Source: JBMOOG01 sp049324535 (GTDB lineage: Bacteria > Pseudomonadota > Alphaproteobacteria > Rhodobacterales > Rhodobacteraceae). Taken from it: a stretch of DNA of 64,000 nucleotides. Position numbers and translations under genes: made by a program. The stretch spans positions 1 through 64,000 of the forward strand of contig JBMOOG010000014.1 of the NCBI GenBank assembly GCA_049324535.1. The letters run 5' to 3'. Under the pieces are notes generated by a model. The model saw nothing but the letters and a program-made list of their open reading frames with translations, searched no databases and was not told the origin of the DNA. Shown piece after piece: positions 37,424-45,282 of this stretch (positions are counted from its first letter, which is position 1; every line of letters starts with the position of its first letter).

Positions 37424-37441
37424 TGGTTTAACGCTAAACCA
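37424..37441. promoter_or_regulatory. palindromic operator candidate for maeB
   Basis: TGGTTTAACGCTAAACCA: seven-base perfect arms TGGTTTA/TAAACCA around ACGC, 18 bases upstream of the maeB ATG and adjacent to its GAGGGAGGG site. The AT-rich arms around a central CG are LacI-family-like. Binding here would block the leader or initiation. Confidence 0.6.
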
Positions 37442-37619
37442 TTTCTCTCGCGCGCAGAATGCCCCGTTCGCCGCAAGAGTTTCAAGGGCAAGTTGCAAAT
37501 CCGCGAAGGCCCGGCCCGGTTTCCGCCGGCGCGCGGCCGGCGCGGGGGCGCCGGATTGAAATTGCGGTGTGGCCCGGCAGCCGATAGACCAAAGCCAGAC
37601 TTCCGTGGGAGACGACGCG

Positions 37620-38705
37620 ATGCAGAACATCCGGGCCGAGGTGCGGCTTCCGACGCGGGCTCTGACCGAGGACATCGGATTCTTCACCCGCAGGCTCGGG
37701 ATGCGGATGGACAGCATCTGGCCGGCCGACAATCCGCGCGTCGCCACCTTTTCGGGTCACGGCCTGCGCCTGCGGCTTGAGACCGGGGACGCCGCGCCGG
37801 GATGCCTGGCCATCCTGGCCGACGATCCGGTCCTGATCGCCGGGGGTGCTACGCATCTGACCGCGCCGGGCGGCACCGAGATCGTGATCGAGCCGCTCGA
37901 TCCGCCGGTGGTCCTGCCGCCGACCCGGCACGAATTCGTCGTGCGACGGCTGGCCGACAAGGCGCCCTGGATCGTCGGCCGCGCGGGCATGCAGTACCGC
38001 GATCTGGTGCCCTCGCGGCTGGGCGGCGCGATGATCGCAAGCCACATCCGCATCCCGGACGGCGGGCCGGTGCCGGACATGGTGCATTTCCACAAGGTCG
38101 GCTTTCAGCTGATCTTCTGCATCAGGGGCTGGGTCGATGTCGTCTACGAGGATCAGGGCGGCCCGCGGCGCCTGACCGCCGGAGACTGCTTCATCCAGCC
38201 GCCCGAGATCCGGCACCGCGTTCTCGAGGCCAGCGACGGGATCGAGGTGATCGAGATCGGCGTGCCGGCCGAGCATGTCACCGAGATCGAGCACAGCATC
38301 ACGCTGCCCACCGCCGATCTGCGGCCGGACCGCGAATGGCAGGGCCAGCGCTTCGTGCACAACCGCGCCGAGGGTGCGGTCTGGGGCCCGTTCCGTCTGC
38401 CGGGGTTCCTCTGCCGCGACACCACCATTGCCGACAACACCCGCGGCGTTGCCGGCGTGCAGGTCGTGCGCCGGGGCGAGGGCGATCCGGTCTGGACCCG
38501 CCACGACGCCGACATCCTGTTCAGCTTCGTGATGGCGGGCCGGATGACGCTCGAGGGCGAGGGGCAACCGCCGAAGGATCTGACGGCGGGCGATGCCTTC
38601 GTGATCCCGCCGGCCTTCGCCACGCGCTATCGCGACCCGTCCCCCGACCTCGAGATCCTCGAGGTCTCGCTGCCGGGCCGCTTCGCGACCGAGCGGATCG
38701 GCTGA
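37620..38705 (+). CDS. VOC-like domain fused to two cupin domains
   Basis: 361 residues in three parts. Residues 1-95 resemble one glyoxalase/VOC module (TEDIGFFTRRLGMRM, FSGHGLRLRLE). Residues about 138-218 are a cupin with HFH (156-158) and H199 at the metal-binding positions, GDCFIQPPEIRH. Residues about 278-352 are a second, poorer cupin (GDAFVIPPAF), with only some ligands kept. Such proteins are uncharacterised; a metal-dependent oxygenase or isomerase role is only a guess. The ATG follows GGGAGACGACGCG. Divergent from maeB with 213 bases between; the palindrome at 37424 lies in that gap. Confidence 0.75.
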   Translation: MQNIRAEVRLPTRALTEDIGFFTRRLGMRMDSIWPADNPRVATFSGHGLRLRLETGDAAPGCLAILADDPVLIAGGATHLTAPGGTEIVIEPLDPPVVLPPTRHEFVVRRLADKAPWIVGRAGMQYRDLVPSRLGGAMIASHIRIPDGGPVPDMVHFHKVGFQLIFCIRGWVDVVYEDQGGPRRLTAGDCFIQPPEIRHRVLEASDGIEVIEIGVPAEHVTEIEHSITLPTADLRPDREWQGQRFVHNRAEGAVWGPFRLPGFLCRDTTIADNTRGVAGVQVVRRGEGDPVWTRHDADILFSFVMAGRMTLEGEGQPPKDLTAGDAFVIPPAFATRYRDPSPDLEILEVSLPGRFATERIG

Positions 38706-38776
38706 GCGCGGCGAGCCGCCTTGCATCGCCGGGCCGCCGGCGCCAGAGTCGCGACCGCAAGATGAAGGAGAAGGCC

Positions 38777-39169
38777 ATGTCCTTGCTCGACGCCGCGCGC
38801 CAGGTGCGCGAAAACGCCTACGCGCCCTATTCCCGTTTCAAGGTGGGGGCCGCGGTGCGCGGGGCCTCGGGGCGGATCTACCGGGGCTGCAACGTCGAGA
38901 ACGTCGCCTATCCCGAGGGAACCTGCGCCGAGGCGGGGGCAATCGCGGCGATGGTCGCGGCGGGTGAGACCGAGCTGGTCGAGGTGGCGGTGATCGCCGA
39001 CAGCCCCGCACCGGTGCCGCCCTGCGGCGGATGCCGGCAGAAGCTTGCCGAATTCGGGCGCCACGACGTGACCGTGACGCTGGCCACGGTGGACGGCGCG
39101 ACGCTGACCACCACGGTCGGCGACCTGCTGCCGGGCAGTTTCACCGCCGCGCACATGGAGCGGACCTGA
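38777..39169 (+). CDS. cdd: cytidine deaminase
   Basis: 130-residue zinc enzyme converting cytidine and deoxycytidine to uridine forms. Zinc/catalytic motifs are CAEAGAI (C and E) and PPCGGCRQKL. PYSRFKVGAAV and NVENVAYPEG are substrate-side. It opens the salvage operon, with AAGGAGAAGGCC before the ATG. deoA starts one base after its stop. Confidence 0.95.
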   Translation: MSLLDAARQVRENAYAPYSRFKVGAAVRGASGRIYRGCNVENVAYPEGTCAEAGAIAAMVAAGETELVEVAVIADSPAPVPPCGGCRQKLAEFGRHDVTVTLATVDGATLTTTVGDLLPGSFTAAHMERT

Positions 39170-39170
39170 C

Positions 39171-40490
39171 ATGGCCTCCGGCTTCGACGCGCGCGGCATC
39201 ATCGTCTCGGTGCGCGACCGCAAGGGACTGTCGCCCGAGGCGGCGACCTGGTTCGCGCAGGGGCTGGCCTCGGGCGATGTGACCGACGCGCAGGCCGGAG
39301 CCTTTGCGATGGCCGTCCTCCTGAACGGTCTGGGGGACGAGGGCCGCGTCGCGCTGACCCGGGCGATGCGCGATTCCGGCAAGGTGCTGACCTGGGATCT
39401 GCCGGGGCCGGTGCTCGACAAGCATTCGACCGGGGGCATCGGCGACAGCGTGTCGCTGCTGCTGGCGCCCGCGCTCGCGGCCTGCGGCGCCTATGTGCCG
39501 ATGATCTCGGGCCGTGGGCTGGGCCATACCGGCGGGACCGTCGACAAGCTTGAGGCGATCCCCGGCTACCGGACCGACGTGGCCATCGACGAGCTGCGCG
39601 GTCTGGTCGCCGACATCGGCTGCGCCATCGTCGCGGCGACCGCCGACATCGCGCCGGCCGACCGGCGTCTCTACGCCATCCGCGACGTGACAGGGACGGT
39701 CGAGAGCATCGACCTCATCACGGCCTCGATCCTGTCGAAGAAACTGGCCGCCGGGCTCGAGGGTCTGGTGCTGGACGTCAAGATGGGATCGGGCGCCTTC
39801 ATGAAGCGGATGGAGGACGCCGAGGCGCTGGCCCGGTCGCTGGTCAGGACCGCGCAGGGTGCAGGCTGCATGACCTCGGCGCTAATCACCGACATGAGCC
39901 AGCCGCTCGCCTCGACGGCGGGCAACGCGCTCGAGGTGATGGAGGTGCTCGACACGCTGACCGGATCCTCCGTCAACCATGCGCTGTGGGATCTGACCGT
40001 GGCGCTCGGCGGCGAGGCGCTGGCGCTGGGCGGGCTGGTGGCGGACAGCGACTCGGGCGAGGAGAAGATCGAGGAGGCGCTCGAGAACGGTCGGGCGGCC
40101 GAGATCTTCGGCGAGATGGTGGCGGCCCTCGGCGGTCCGCATGACTTTGTCGAGCGCTACCCGGACCGGCTTGCGGCCGCGCCGGTGGTGCGCGACGTGC
40201 CGGCGCCCCGCGCGGGGTTCGTGGCCATGATCGACGGCGAGGCGCTGGGGCACGCGGTCGTGCATCTGGGCGGGGGGCGCCTGAAGGGCGGCGACCGGAT
40301 CAATCCCTCGGTGGGCCTGTCCGAGCTTCTGCCGCTGGGCGAGGCGGTGGCCCGCGGCGACGCCATCGCGCGCGTCCATGCCGCGACGGCCGACGATGCC
40401 GAGCGGGCGGTCGCGGCGGTGCAGGCGGCTTACTCGCTGGCGGAAGAGATCCCGGACGAGCTGCCCCTGGTGCTCAAGAGGATATCCTGA
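39171..40490 (+). CDS. deoA: thymidine phosphorylase
   Basis: 439-residue phosphorylase releasing thymine or uracil and deoxyribose-1-phosphate. The glycine-rich phosphate-binding run is DKHSTGGIGDSVSLLLAP, with SGRGLGHTGGTVDKLEAIPG following; KMGSGAFMK is another typical segment. Length matches E. coli DeoA. Its TGA shares one base with the deoB ATG. Confidence 0.96.
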   Translation: MASGFDARGIIVSVRDRKGLSPEAATWFAQGLASGDVTDAQAGAFAMAVLLNGLGDEGRVALTRAMRDSGKVLTWDLPGPVLDKHSTGGIGDSVSLLLAPALAACGAYVPMISGRGLGHTGGTVDKLEAIPGYRTDVAIDELRGLVADIGCAIVAATADIAPADRRLYAIRDVTGTVESIDLITASILSKKLAAGLEGLVLDVKMGSGAFMKRMEDAEALARSLVRTAQGAGCMTSALITDMSQPLASTAGNALEVMEVLDTLTGSSVNHALWDLTVALGGEALALGGLVADSDSGEEKIEEALENGRAAEIFGEMVAALGGPHDFVERYPDRLAAAPVVRDVPAPRAGFVAMIDGEALGHAVVHLGGGRLKGGDRINPSVGLSELLPLGEAVARGDAIARVHAATADDAERAVAAVQAAYSLAEEIPDELPLVLKRIS

Positions 40491-41698
40491 TGGCGCGCGC
40501 CTTTCTCATCGTCATGGACTCCGTGGGCTGCGGCGGGGCGCCTGATGCTCAGTCCTACTTCAACGACGGGGTGCCCGACAGCGGGGCGAACACGCTTGGG
40601 CATATCGCCCGGGCCTGCGCCGAGGGCCGCGCCGAAACCGGGCGCAGCGGACCGTTGCGGATGCCCAATCTCGACCGGCTGGGTCTTGGCGCCGCGGTCC
40701 GGCTGGCCTCGGGGGCCGCGACGCCGGGTCTCGATGCGGTGCCCGAGGGTCTCTGGGGCGCGGCCACCGAGGTGTCGAGGGGCAAGGACACGCCCTCGGG
40801 GCACTGGGAACTGGCCGGCGTGCCGGTTCCCTGGGACTGGACCTACTTTCCGAAGACCGATCCGGCCTTCCCGACCGAGCTGATGGCCGAGGTCGCACGA
40901 CTGGCCGGGACGGGCGGAACGCTCGCCAATGTCCACGCCTCGGGCGTGCCGGTGATCGAGGCCTTCGGGGCCGAACACATGCGGACCGGCTGGCCCATCT
41001 GCTACACCTCGGCGGACTCGGTCTTCCAGATCGCCGCCCATGAGGACACCTTCGGTCTGGATCGTCTGCTCGCGCTCTGCGCGGCGATTGCGCCGCGGCT
41101 TCATGCGATGCGCGTCGGACGGGTCATCGCGCGCCCCTTCACCGGCGAGCCCGGCAACTTCCGCCGGACCGCCAACCGCCACGACTACGCGATCGCGCCA
41201 CCGGCGCCGACGCTGTGCGACTGGGTGCAGGGCGCGGGCCGGAGGGTCCATGCCATCGGCAAGATCGGCGACATCTTCTCGATGCGGGGCATCGACGAGG
41301 TGCGCAAGGGCACGGACGCCCGGCTTTTCGATCACCTGCTGGACCTCGCGGCCGAGGCGGAGGACGGATCGCTGACGTTTGCGAACTTCGTCGAGTTCGA
41401 CAGCCTCTTCGGCCACCGCCGGGACGTTTCGGGCTATGCCCGGGCGCTGGAATGGTTCGATGCGGGCGTGCCGGGGTTTCTTGACCGGCTGCGGCCCGGC
41501 GATCTTGCGCTCTTCACCGCCGACCATGGCAACGACCCGACCTGGACCGGTACCGACCACACCCGGGAACGGGTGCCGGTGGTGGGATGGGGCGTCGGTG
41601 CAAGGCCGGCGGGGCAGGTGGCCTTCGTCGATGTGGCGGCCTCGGTCGCCGCGCATCTCGGCGTGCCCGCTCAGGGGCCGGGACGGAGTTTCCTGTGA
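40490..41698 (+). CDS. deoB: phosphopentomutase
   Basis: 402-residue alkaline-phosphatase-superfamily mutase moving phosphate between C1 and C5 of (deoxy)ribose. Metal ligands are seen in VMDSVGCGGAPDA and the C-terminal FTADHGNDPTWTGTDHTRE; the phosphothreonine-type KDTPSGHWE is present. It takes deoxyribose-1-phosphate from the deoA reaction. Overlaps add by four bases (GTGA). Confidence 0.97.
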   Translation: MARAFLIVMDSVGCGGAPDAQSYFNDGVPDSGANTLGHIARACAEGRAETGRSGPLRMPNLDRLGLGAAVRLASGAATPGLDAVPEGLWGAATEVSRGKDTPSGHWELAGVPVPWDWTYFPKTDPAFPTELMAEVARLAGTGGTLANVHASGVPVIEAFGAEHMRTGWPICYTSADSVFQIAAHEDTFGLDRLLALCAAIAPRLHAMRVGRVIARPFTGEPGNFRRTANRHDYAIAPPAPTLCDWVQGAGRRVHAIGKIGDIFSMRGIDEVRKGTDARLFDHLLDLAAEAEDGSLTFANFVEFDSLFGHRRDVSGYARALEWFDAGVPGFLDRLRPGDLALFTADHGNDPTWTGTDHTRERVPVVGWGVGARPAGQVAFVDVAASVAAHLGVPAQGPGRSFL

Positions 41699-42678
41699 GC
41701 CTTGCGCGCCGCCCCAAGATCGAGCTGCACCTGCATCTCGAGGGCGCCGCGCCGCCTGCCTTCATCCGCGGGCTGGCGGCCGAGAAGCGCATGGACATCG
41801 GGGGCATCTTCGATGCGCAGGGCGGGTATGCCTTCGGCGACTTCTGGCATTTCCTCAAGGTCTACGAGGCGGCGACCGGCACGTTGCAATCGCCCGAGGA
41901 CTACCGGCGGCTGACCCGCGCGGTGCTTGGGGACAGTGCAGCGAACGGGGTCATCTACTCCGAGACCTTCCTCTCGCCCGACTTCTGCGGGGGCGGGGAC
42001 CTGGCCGCCTGGCGCGAATATCTGCACGCCATCCGCGAGGCGGCCGAGGAGGCCGAACGGCAGGACGGCATCGTCCTGCGCGCAATCGTGACGGCGGTGC
42101 GCCATTTCGGCCCGGACAGGGCGCGGCGGACGGCGATCTGTGCCGCGGAGACGGCGGGGGATTTCCTGACCGGCTTCGGTCTGGCCGGGGACGAAAAGGC
42201 GGGGGCGCCGCGCGATTTCGCCTGGGCCTTCGACGCGGCGCGCGAGGCGGGGCTGCGTCTGACCGCCCACGCCGGCGAATGGGGCGGGCCGCAGTCGGTG
42301 CGCGAGGCGATCCGCGACCTGCGCGTCGAGCGCATCGGGCACGGGGTGCGCGCGATCGAGGATCCGGCGCTGGTGGCCGCGATCGCCGAGGCGGGCATCG
42401 TGCTTGAGGTCTGCCCGGGGTCGAACGTGGCGCTGGGGCTTTACCCGACCTTCCGGGCGCACCCGATTTCGCGGCTCCACGAGCGCGGCGTGAAGATCAC
42501 CGTCTCGACCGATGATCCGCCGTTCTTCCGCACCTCGATGGTGAACGAATACGACCGGCTGGCCGAGGCCTTCGACTGGGACGCGGGCGTGTTCCGCGCG
42601 ATCGAGCGCACCTCGGCAGAGGCGGCGTTCTGTGATAGCGCGACGCGGGACGCGATTCTGAAACGGCTGGAGGACTGA
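41695..42678 (+). CDS. add: adenosine deaminase
   Basis: 327-residue TIM-barrel deaminase turning adenosine into inosine. HLHLEG at the N-terminus (two zinc histidines), HAGEWGGP (zinc H and catalytic E region), RIGHGVRAIEDP and STDDPPFF with the acidic zinc ligand are all present. GTG start overlaps the deoB stop, chosen because the protein then begins SLARRPKIELHLHLEG, right at the first strand. Two bases separate it from upp. Confidence 0.95.
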   Translation: MSLARRPKIELHLHLEGAAPPAFIRGLAAEKRMDIGGIFDAQGGYAFGDFWHFLKVYEAATGTLQSPEDYRRLTRAVLGDSAANGVIYSETFLSPDFCGGGDLAAWREYLHAIREAAEEAERQDGIVLRAIVTAVRHFGPDRARRTAICAAETAGDFLTGFGLAGDEKAGAPRDFAWAFDAAREAGLRLTAHAGEWGGPQSVREAIRDLRVERIGHGVRAIEDPALVAAIAEAGIVLEVCPGSNVALGLYPTFRAHPISRLHERGVKITVSTDDPPFFRTSMVNEYDRLAEAFDWDAGVFRAIERTSAEAAFCDSATRDAILKRLED

Positions 42679-42680
42679 AG

Positions 42681-43313
42681 ATGCTCGATTACCTGACCGT
42701 CGTGCGCCACCCGCTCGTGCAGCACAAGCTGACGCTGATGCGGGAAAAGGACACCTCGACCAATTCCTTCCGCCGCCTCCTGCGCGAGATCAGCCAGCTT
42801 CTGGCCTATGAGATCACCCGCGAGATGGAGATGACGACGAAGCGCATCGAGACGCCGCTCTGCGCGATGGATGCACCGGTCATCGACGGCAAGAAGCTGG
42901 CTCTCATCTCGATCCTGCGGGCGGGCAACGGGCTGCTGGACGGGGTTCTGGAACTCATTCCGGCGGCGCGTGTGGGGTTCATCGGGCTCTACCGCGACCC
43001 GCAGACCCTTCAGCCGGTGCAATACTACTACAAGGTGCCCTCGGACCTGGAAAACCGCCTGGTCATCGCGCTGGACCCGATGCTGGCGACGGGCAACTCC
43101 TCGGCGGCGGCGATCGACCTTCTGAAGAAGTCCGGGGCGAAGAACATCCGCTTCATGTGCCTTCTGGCGGCGCCCGAAGGGATCGCGCGGATGAAGGAGG
43201 CGCACCCGGATGTTCCGATCGTGACCGCCGCCGTCGACGAAAAGCTGAACGATCACGGCTACATCGTGCCGGGGCTCGGCGATGCGGGCGACCGGATGTT
43301 CGGCACCAAGTAG
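42681..43313 (+). CDS. upp: uracil phosphoribosyltransferase
   Basis: 210-residue enzyme making UMP from uracil and PRPP. The PRPP-binding loop is ALDPMLATGNSSAAAIDLL; SILRAGNGLLDGVLELIP and the C-terminal YIVPGLGDAGDRMFGTK are standard. It ends the cdd-deoA-deoB-add-upp run, closing a path from deoxynucleosides to UMP and inosine plus ribose phosphates. Confidence 0.97.
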   Translation: MLDYLTVVRHPLVQHKLTLMREKDTSTNSFRRLLREISQLLAYEITREMEMTTKRIETPLCAMDAPVIDGKKLALISILRAGNGLLDGVLELIPAARVGFIGLYRDPQTLQPVQYYYKVPSDLENRLVIALDPMLATGNSSAAAIDLLKKSGAKNIRFMCLLAAPEGIARMKEAHPDVPIVTAAVDEKLNDHGYIVPGLGDAGDRMFGTK

Positions 43314-43377
43314 CCGTCTCGGCGCTTGCCGGCCTGACGGTGCTGGGGCATCCTGTGGCACAGCCGGAGGGCGAGGG

Positions 43378-44184
43378 ATGGATCGGTACGCACAGCTTCT
43401 CGTCGCGCTGCTCTGCGCGGTCCCGGTGGGACCGGCCGGGGCGCGCACGCTCGCCGAGGTGAGCGGGCCGGCCGAATTGCCGCCGGCGGACTTTGCCGGA
43501 ACCCAGTTCGTGGACAGCGAGGGCTGCGTCTTCGTGCGCGCGGGGTTCGGCGGTCAGGTGCGCTGGATCCCGCGGGTCAAGCCCGACCGTACGGTCGTCT
43601 GCGGCTTTCGTCCGACCTTCGCGGGACAACAGCCCGAGGCGGCCGCGCCGCCGGCACCGGCGGCGGTGGCCGCTCCGGCTCCGATCGCGCGGACCGAGCC
43701 GGACCCGCCCCCCGCGACCGCGCTCACCCCGGCCCCTGAAGTTTCGGCCCCCGCCGTTTCGGCCCGTCCCGCACCGACCCGTCCCGCCCCGACGGCCGCG
43801 GTCGCAACCGTCACTCCGGCCGCGCCGCGCCCGCCTGCACTTCCCCCGGGCTATCGGGCGGTGGTGCCGCGCGGTCAGGCCGTGGCCACCGCCCTGTCCC
43901 GGCAGAGGCCCGACCGCCCGCCGCCGGCGGTGGATGCCGCGGGGCAGACCGTCCAGCCCGGCGCCCCGCCGCGCGGTCTCTATGTGCAGGTCGGCGCCTT
44001 CCGGTCGCCGGACAACGCGCGGGCCGCGCAGTCGCGGATCGAGGCTCTGGGGTGGTCCGCGGCGTCCGAGAGGCAGGGGGGGCTGACGGCGATCCTTGCC
44101 GGGCCGTTCCCCGGTGTCCGCGAGGCCCGGGCCGCCCGCGCGCGCCTGCGTGCCGCCGGCTTCGACGGGGCCTTCGTCCGTTAG
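43378..44184 (+). CDS. secreted SPOR-domain protein
   Basis: 268 residues. N-terminal signal peptide (about 1-22, LLVALLCAVPVGPAGA then RTL), a small conserved block with two cysteines (SEGCVFVRAG and TVVCGF, residues about 50-80), a long Pro/Ala linker and a C-terminal SPOR domain (about 195-268: GLYVQVGAFRSPDNA, ILAGPFPGVREARAA). SPOR binds denuded peptidoglycan at division septa. The short cysteine block is recurrent in Rhodobacteraceae SPOR proteins. GGAGGGCGAGGG before the ATG. Its stop overlaps that of the convergent M48-like gene. Confidence 0.87.
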   Translation: MDRYAQLLVALLCAVPVGPAGARTLAEVSGPAELPPADFAGTQFVDSEGCVFVRAGFGGQVRWIPRVKPDRTVVCGFRPTFAGQQPEAAAPPAPAAVAAPAPIARTEPDPPPATALTPAPEVSAPAVSARPAPTRPAPTAAVATVTPAAPRPPALPPGYRAVVPRGQAVATALSRQRPDRPPPAVDAAGQTVQPGAPPRGLYVQVGAFRSPDNARAAQSRIEALGWSAASERQGGLTAILAGPFPGVREARAARARLRAAGFDGAFVR

Positions 44185-45179
44185 CCGTCGCAGATTCCCT
44201 GCAGAGCCACCCAGCTGTCATCGTCGAGCGCCGGGGAGCCGGCGACCGGCTCTTCGGTGAGCGCGGCCCGGGCCGGGGATTCGGGCGGAAGGGTCGCGGC
44301 ATAGGGGCCCGAGGCGATGGCTGCCGCGTCCAGGGCGGCCCTCAGGCGGGGCGGGTCCACCGGCGGCGGCGGCGAAGCCAGCAGTTGCGCCCCGTAGCCG
44401 GCGAGCGCCTCCTGCGGGAGGCGCCCGGTGGTCAGCAGATGAAACACCGCGCGCGGCCCGGTCCAGCGCAGAAGATCGGCCAGGGGATCCTGCGTTTCCG
44501 AGGCGGTGCGGGCGGCCAGAATGGCCCCGGCGACCACGTCGGCGCTGTTGTATTCGGCGATGAGCGGCCGGCCCACGGCCACCAGCCCGCCGGGCAGCGC
44601 AAGGGCGCGGGCCGGGGCGTCGTGCAGAACCGCGATGGGCGATCCGCCGAGCCGCGCCTCCAGAGCGCGCAGGGCCGCGCTTCCCTCGGGCGAGGCGCAG
44701 GGCGCCCCGGCGACCCGCGTCAGGTCGTCGAGGGCCCGCCGACCGATCTCGCTCCGCTTGGCGTCGGGCAGAACCCGCACGGTGTGGGCGACCATCGCCC
44801 CCGGCAGCCAGACCACCACGCCGAACGACAGGGCCGCAGCGATGGCGGCGGCCATCACGCCACGCAGGCGCCCCCGATGCGGACGCCGCGCATCCAGAAG
44901 CCGGTGGACCTTTGCAATCGCCGCGACCATGGCCTCGTCGGCGATCTCGAGCTCCTCGGTGGCGTCGGCGCCCGGCCGGTAGAGCGCGGGCATCCGGCCG
45001 GGGTTGCGCAGTTCGACCGCGGGCAGCGACCAGTGGGCAAGGGGCTGCTGGCTGCGCGGATCGCTCAGCATCAGCGTGGCGTCGCCGAAGGAGACGATCA
45101 CCTCGCGCCGTTGTTCCTTGGGCGCCGGGCGCCACAGGCCGGCGCATTCCAGCCGCTGGTATTCGGGAAGCGCGGTCAT
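44181..45179 (-). CDS. M48-peptidase-like membrane protein lacking the HExxH motif
   Basis: 332 residues. An N-terminal soluble part (about 1-105) has a strand-rich VIVSFGDATLMLSDP pattern, one membrane helix follows (about 107-131), then a peptidase M48-like region: ALALPGGLVAVGRPLIAEYNSADVVAGAILAA. In M48 proteins the part after this should read HExxH; here it is LAARTASE (about 221-228), so no zinc site. The fold is likely kept while catalysis is lost. It could be a regulator or chaperone-like partner. Confidence in the family is moderate; the TAA stop overlaps the SPOR gene stop. Confidence 0.65.
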   Translation of the reverse strand: MTALPEYQRLECAGLWRPAPKEQRREVIVSFGDATLMLSDPRSQQPLAHWSLPAVELRNPGRMPALYRPGADATEELEIADEAMVAAIAKVHRLLDARRPHRGRLRGVMAAAIAAALSFGVVVWLPGAMVAHTVRVLPDAKRSEIGRRALDDLTRVAGAPCASPEGSAALRALEARLGGSPIAVLHDAPARALALPGGLVAVGRPLIAEYNSADVVAGAILAARTASETQDPLADLLRWTGPRAVFHLLTTGRLPQEALAGYGAQLLASPPPPVDPPRLRAALDAAAIASGPYAATLPPESPARAALTEEPVAGSPALDDDSWVALQGICDG

Positions 45180-45282
45180 ACGCCGGATACGCTCGGTCTG
45201 CCTCGGGCTGACAGTCTAGGCCAAGGACCGGGGGCGGGCAATCCGTCCGAGCCCGAGCCCCTCGTGCCGGAACCCGCCGCGA

